Source: Paludisphaera borealis
GTDB lineage: Bacteria > Planctomycetota > Planctomycetia > Isosphaerales > Isosphaeraceae
DNA length: 64,000 nucleotides
Direction of reading: 5' to 3'
NCBI RefSeq assembly: GCF_001956985.1
Contig: NZ_CP019082.1
Span: forward strand, 7,192,001 to 7,256,000
The position numbers and the translations under genes were made by a program. Within the stretch, counting starts at the first letter, position 1; each line of letters opens with the position of its first letter. Below, one piece after another: positions 60,301 to 64,000 of the stretch. The notes under the pieces were generated by a model. That model did not search any database. It was not told where the DNA came from and saw only the letters and a program-made list of their open reading frames with translations.

Positions 60301-62715
60301 TCAGCGAGAGCCGTTGCGCAGCAGCCAGACCTCGGCGATCTGATTCCCCCGACCGTTGGCCCCCTTTCCGGGCTCTTGCCGCCACGACAGCGTCAGCGAG
60401 CCGTCGGCCGTCGCCTTGGCCGGGACGGCGAACTCCAGCGGGGCGGGATTGACGGGCTTCTGCAGCCAGTCGTGAACCACCTCGCCGTCGGCGTCCAGGC
60501 GGAGCTTGTTGCGGAAGCTGTCCCCCGCGTACACGACCTTGACCCGGTAAGCCGCCTTGGGGTCGAGGCCGTCGTAATGGACCTGAACCGGGGCGTCGTA
60601 GACGATTTGGGCGTTCTGACTCCAGGCTACAGGCCAGCCGGCGCGCGTACCGAAGCCGACCACCGGCGAGCGTCGGAAATCCGGGTCGTCGGCGTAGTCG
60701 ACCGGGCGCACCAGATGCGGCTGCCGGGCGAGATCGCCGAGGTCGTCGTAGAACCCGCCCGGGCCGGGGTCGGTCCGCTCGACGATCGCCCGGACGCCAT
60801 CGGCCTGCTCGGCCTCGTTCGGGTTTCGCTTCAGCTCGGCCAGCCGGGCCCGCAGCCAGAGCCGGTCGTTGAGCGGGACGTCGATCGTGTCGAGGTTCGC
60901 CCCGCGATCGACGCCGATCGCGTCGTAGAGCGGCACGCTGAGCTGCATGCCGATGCTCAGGAACAGGTCCTCGGCGAGCGCGCGCAGGCGGGCCTTGAGC
61001 GGCCCGGCGAACGGTTCGGCCGCGGCCTTCGCCAGGATCGCGTCGGCCTGCTCGACGGCGGCGCCGGCGCCGAGGCTTGAATACTTCCGCAAGACGTCGT
61101 ACGCCTGCTTCTCTTGATCCTGCTCGACGGCCCGGCGATCGCGGACGTAGGCGTCGTAATAGGCGCGGTAGACGGCCTGCTGGAACCGCCAGTTGGCCCG
61201 CGTCGCGAGGCCGGCCTCGTTTTCAAGATCGCGGAACAGATTGAGCGTCTTGTCGATCGAGGGGTTCGTCGCGATCGGTCCGCGCCAGTTGCGTTCGAGC
61301 CCCAGCAATCCCTCGGCGAAGCGGTCGGCCTGCGCGTCGTCGATGTACGCTCGCGCGTACTGCCGGAGGATTTCGGCCACGTCGGCGTCGGGGTCCCAGC
61401 CCAGGGCGCTCCAGACGCACTTGTTGACGTCGTCGTTGCAGCCTTCGGAGTAGGTGAGAGAGCCGATCGTCCCCGGCTGGTAATACTTGAAGATCGCCGC
61501 CTGCTGGGTGGGACGCGGGTTGATCGACTCGCGGCCCTCGCAGTTCGAAAACGCCAGGTCCCAGTCGGGCGCGGGGAACTGGCACTGCTGGTTGTGGGTG
61601 ATGTCGGGATAGGCTCGGATCGGATAGCGGGCGGGAACCGCCTTGCGGAGGTCGCTCATGCTCAGCCGGACCTGCGGCCCGTGGACCACGCCGGCCAGCC
61701 AGGCGGGCTCTTGCTTGAGGATCGCGACGAACTCGTCGGTCCACTCCTGGTTGAAACCCTGCGGAGAAACCCAGAGCGCGGCCTTGGGATGCGACCGATG
61801 AAGAACTCCGGCCACCCGTTCGAGGAACGGCATTAAGACCTTCGGCGGCGTGTGCCCGGGATCGCCGCCGGGAACGAAGACCGCGTCGACGCGCGGGAGC
61901 TTGCTCAAAACTTCATCCCATTGCTTGAGTTCCGCCTCCACCGCCTCGGGCTTGGAATAATCGGGGTCCATCGCCGGATACCAGACCCAGACGTCCAGGC
62001 CGTAGTCGTCGAGCAGCTTCGACATCCCGACCATCATCTCCATGGGGGGGAGCGGAAAGTGCGGGCTGTACGCGTCGTCGTCGGTGCGCGGCGGGAGCAG
62101 TTCGACGGCGTTGGCGCCGAAGATGGCGAGGTCGCGAATGTAGCGTTCCCAGCGCGGCAGGTCCCAGGCGTCGTATGAGTTCGTCTTGGGGCGATAGCCG
62201 AGCTGATGGCCTCGGAGCGGATACTTCGGGCTGGTCGCGATCTGAAAACTCGCCGGGAGCGCGATCCGTCCTTTCGACGTCCTCAGCTCGCGAAGCAACC
62301 GCCCGGCCCCGAAGAGGACGCCTCGCGAGTCGACGCCGGCGACCAGCACGGCGGGCTTGCCCTGGCCGGGCTCGGTGTGAATGCGATAGCCTTCCGGGCC
62401 GATCGAGCGCGGCAGGTTGGCGAACGCGCCGCCGCGAGGGCCCGCGAGATCGGCGACCGCCGCGTACGCGCCCACCGCGACGACCGCCGGCGCGTCGTCC
62501 GGCCAGGTCTGGACCACGGGCCAGGTCACGCCCGACCGCCGGGCCACGTCGTCGACGAGCAGTCGCACCGCGCGCTTCTCGGCGGCCGTCGCCGTCGCGG
62601 GCTCGACGACCACCGCGCGCGCGAGATCGATCGTCGCGTCGTCCGCGCGTAAGAGCCCGCCGCAAACCAGAACCAAGCCGAGCCCAAGAGCGCCTCGGAA
62701 GTGCATCGTCGCCAT
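60301..62715 (-). CDS. Secreted glycoside-hydrolase-like protein (GH67/GH20-type N-terminal domain)
   Basis: The ATG at 62715 has AAGGGG six bases upstream; a long open extension to 62994 is rejected. The 804-residue protein has a signal peptide (~5-22) and then an N-terminal domain of the GH67/GH20 accessory type (EKRAVRLLVDDVARRSG; GPEGYRIHTEPG; VLFGAGRLLREL). The TIM-barrel part starts at ~145 (SPKYPLRGHQLGYRP; IRDLAIFGANAVELLPP; VFVPGGDPGHTPPKVL). The GGDPGHT block could hold catalytic acids. A helical domain and a beta-sandwich end (RVKVVYAGDSFRNKL) follow. Likely acts on a glucuronate- or hexosamine-containing polymer outside the cytoplasm; the exact substrate cannot be told. Confidence 0.78.
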   Translation of the reverse strand: MATMHFRGALGLGLVLVCGGLLRADDATIDLARAVVVEPATATAAEKRAVRLLVDDVARRSGVTWPVVQTWPDDAPAVVAVGAYAAVADLAGPRGGAFANLPRSIGPEGYRIHTEPGQGKPAVLVAGVDSRGVLFGAGRLLRELRTSKGRIALPASFQIATSPKYPLRGHQLGYRPKTNSYDAWDLPRWERYIRDLAIFGANAVELLPPRTDDDAYSPHFPLPPMEMMVGMSKLLDDYGLDVWVWYPAMDPDYSKPEAVEAELKQWDEVLSKLPRVDAVFVPGGDPGHTPPKVLMPFLERVAGVLHRSHPKAALWVSPQGFNQEWTDEFVAILKQEPAWLAGVVHGPQVRLSMSDLRKAVPARYPIRAYPDITHNQQCQFPAPDWDLAFSNCEGRESINPRPTQQAAIFKYYQPGTIGSLTYSEGCNDDVNKCVWSALGWDPDADVAEILRQYARAYIDDAQADRFAEGLLGLERNWRGPIATNPSIDKTLNLFRDLENEAGLATRANWRFQQAVYRAYYDAYVRDRRAVEQDQEKQAYDVLRKYSSLGAGAAVEQADAILAKAAAEPFAGPLKARLRALAEDLFLSIGMQLSVPLYDAIGVDRGANLDTIDVPLNDRLWLRARLAELKRNPNEAEQADGVRAIVERTDPGPGGFYDDLGDLARQPHLVRPVDYADDPDFRRSPVVGFGTRAGWPVAWSQNAQIVYDAPVQVHYDGLDPKAAYRVKVVYAGDSFRNKLRLDADGEVVHDWLQKPVNPAPLEFAVPAKATADGSLTLSWRQEPGKGANGRGNQIAEVWLLRNGSR

Positions 62716-62903
62716 GTCGCCCCTTCGCATCGTAGTAGATCGCCCCGCGCTCGGATTCTTCCCGACCCGTTTCGGGCTGGGTATCATGGTATTCCGTCGA
62801 TCGACGTCGTCCAAGTCGGTCGATCGACGCTCTACCCGAAACGCGCGCTTCGCCCGTGTTTCATCATGTCGCCGCCCTGTTTCGTTTGGGAATCGAGGAA
62901 GCC

Positions 62904-63332
62904 ATGACAGCACGTACCAGGCGCCGGATCGCACTCGTCCCGATCGTCTTCGCGATGATCGCGCTGGCCGTCCTCGCCGCAAGGACCTCCGCACCGGCGG
63001 CGCAGGATCAAAAGCGGACGCGCAGCGAGTTCATGCGTCAGAAGCTCGAATTCTCCAAGAACCTCCTCGAAGGACTCGCAATGGAGAACTACGAGACCAT
63101 CGGAAAGAACGCCAAAGCGCTCAAGATTCTGAGCCAGGCCGCCGAGTGGGAAGTCCCCACCATCCCCAATGCAACCGACTACGTCGCGTTCACGACCGAC
63201 TTCCAGCGGATCGCCGACGACCTATCGAAGCAAGCCAAGGATAAGAACATCGACGGGGCGACGCTCGCCTACGTCAAGTTGACGATGAACTGCGTGCAGT
63301 GCCACAAGTTCGTCCGATTCGCCAGCCATTGA
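62904..63332 (+). CDS. Small exported cytochrome c-like protein
   Basis: The ATG at 62904 (GAGGAA upstream) opens a 142-residue protein with an export helix (ALVPIVFAMIALAVLAART). The body is all-helical, and the heme-binding CVQCH is close to the C-terminus (NCVQCHKFVRF), the layout of class II cytochromes of the c' type. A role in periplasmic electron transfer or gas binding is inferred. It is divergent from the glycosidase-like gene and stands alone. Confidence 0.85.
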   Translation: MTARTRRRIALVPIVFAMIALAVLAARTSAPAAQDQKRTRSEFMRQKLEFSKNLLEGLAMENYETIGKNAKALKILSQAAEWEVPTIPNATDYVAFTTDFQRIADDLSKQAKDKNIDGATLAYVKLTMNCVQCHKFVRFASH

Positions 63333-63462
63333 CCCGGCGCGTGGATTGTCGCCGACCACCGTTGCATCGCCCCGACTTGCGCCGTCCCGACGACCGCCAA
63401 TCACCGGCGTCGCCTTGCAAGATTGAGCGCCGCCGACGCTCTTTCCGATAGAAGAAGAGTGT

Positions 63463-63488
63463 GAAAACCTTCCTGATGGGAAGTTTTC
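63463..63488 (+). other. Imperfect hairpin before the DUF1573 gene
   Basis: GAAAACCTTCC and GGGAAGTTTTC pair over 11 positions with one mismatch and a four-base loop, 32 bases before the DUF1573 start. It may be a 5' leader structure or the terminator of the cytochrome gene. Confidence 0.35.
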
Positions 63489-63520
63489 TCGATGCCAGGT
63501 ATTGATCGCAGGAGGCGATA

Positions 63521-64000
63521 ATGGCTCGGCGCATGATTTGGGCGGCCCTTGCGGGCTGCGTTCTGGCGGGGCTTTCGACGCCGAAGGCCCAGGCCGCGAA
63601 CTGGGCGGATTCGCTGTTCGCGGAACGATCGCACAATTTCGGTCCGGTGCCGCGCGGGGCCAAGGTCAAGCACGAGTTCGTGCTGAACAACCGGCTCGCG
63701 GAACCGGTGACAATCCTCAACCTCCGCCCCTCGTGCGGCTGCACGAGCGGCAAGGCCAGCACGTCGAACGTCGGCCCCGGCGAGTCGGCGGTCGTCGAAG
63801 CTCAGATGGACACCCGCAACTTTCTGGGCCACAAGGCGACGATCCTGTTCGTCACGCTCGTCACCGCGAGCGGCCGGGAGGCCGAGGTCCGACTCAACGT
63901 CGTCTCGAACATCCTGGCCGACATCGTCCTCAACCCCGGCTCAATCGATTTCGGCGCGGTCCTCAAGGGCCAGGGGGCCAGCCAGACGTTGACCATCGAC
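63521..64000 (+). CDS. DUF1573 family exported protein, N-terminal part (cut by window edge)
   Basis: The ATG at 63521 (AGGAGGCG upstream) opens a frame that runs to the window end; 160 residues are visible. A signal peptide (~4-26) is followed by one DUF1573 domain: SHNFGPVPRGAKVKHEFVL and LRPSCGCTSGKAST with its conserved CGC motif. A second domain begins at SIDFGAVLKGQGASQTL. DUF1573 proteins are immunoglobulin-like, periplasmic and of unknown function; planctomycete genomes carry many. Confidence 0.9.
   Translation, partial: MARRMIWAALAGCVLAGLSTPKAQAANWADSLFAERSHNFGPVPRGAKVKHEFVLNNRLAEPVTILNLRPSCGCTSGKASTSNVGPGESAVVEAQMDTRNFLGHKATILFVTLVTASGREAEVRLNVVSNILADIVLNPGSIDFGAVLKGQGASQTLTID

Noticed and set aside
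62716-62994. Longer start for the glycosidase-like gene
   Set aside because: The extension overlaps the divergent cytochrome gene region and is Arg-rich; the ATG at 62715 has a good ribosome binding site and precedes a signal peptide.

Overview
The window looks like a chromosomal segment of a high-GC planctomycete, most likely of the Isosphaeraceae type (Paludisphaera/Singulisphaera-like; the rank is inferred). The evidence is two separate DUF1501 + DUF1549/DUF1553 gene pairs, one with a planctomycete cytochrome-c domain, several giant exported proteins without recognisable families, long intergenic spacers with hairpin repeats, and a DUF1573 gene.

Layout. 1-4.8 kb (minus strand): an MFS transporter cut by the window edge, a secreted sialidase-like protein and an exported beta-helix protein with a triplicated novel-looking N-terminal domain. 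5.0-7.9 kb: rarA and a ComM/YifB-type AAA+ gene converge and overlap by 4 bases. 8.3-11.7 kb: a fused trehalose synthase-maltokinase. 11.7-16.3 kb (minus): a DUF1501 gene and a PSD1/cytochrome-c gene. 16.5-20.5 kb is an accessory stretch lying against the 3' end of a tRNA-Ser(CGA) gene: a frameshifted IS5-family element, a possible integrase tail, and two tandem paralogues of an unrecognised helix-turn-helix/coiled-coil family. 20.5-24.8 kb returns to core genes: tRNA-Ser, tadA, an OGFr-domain protein, an unusual aquaporin, hslU and hslV. 24.7-25.9 kb is a gene-free kilobase packed with repeats. 25.9-34.0 kb holds two GT39-like membrane glycosyltransferases, a small unknown gene, a protein phosphatase, a MazEF-type toxin-antitoxin pair with a visible promoter, and a ROK kinase + SIS isomerase pair. 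34.2-47.3 kb is a co-directional block of three large uncharacterised envelope proteins (660, 1221 and 2391 residues). 47.4-50.4 kb (minus) is the second DUF1501/DUF1549 pair. 51.0-56.2 kb is an ABC export-type system resembling GldA-GldF/G plus a DUF4340 protein. 56.5-59.5 kb has ilvN, ilvC, a zinc-ribbon membrane protein and a ferredoxin. 59.7-64.0 kb has a coiled-coil exported protein, a glycosidase-like secreted protein, a small cytochrome c and the start of a DUF1573 protein.

How the genes work together. The clearest functional units are hslVU (protein degradation), ilvN-ilvC (branched-chain amino acids, without ilvB here), the ABC/DUF4340 set, MazEF, and ROK+SIS (sugar phosphate handling). 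The most interesting unexplained material is the set of paired hairpin repeats (three copies), the five-unit alternating repeat array at 25.5-25.8 kb, the tandem paralogues beside the tRNA, and the three-gene giant-protein block. All assignments come from reading the sequence and from memory of protein families; no database search was run.
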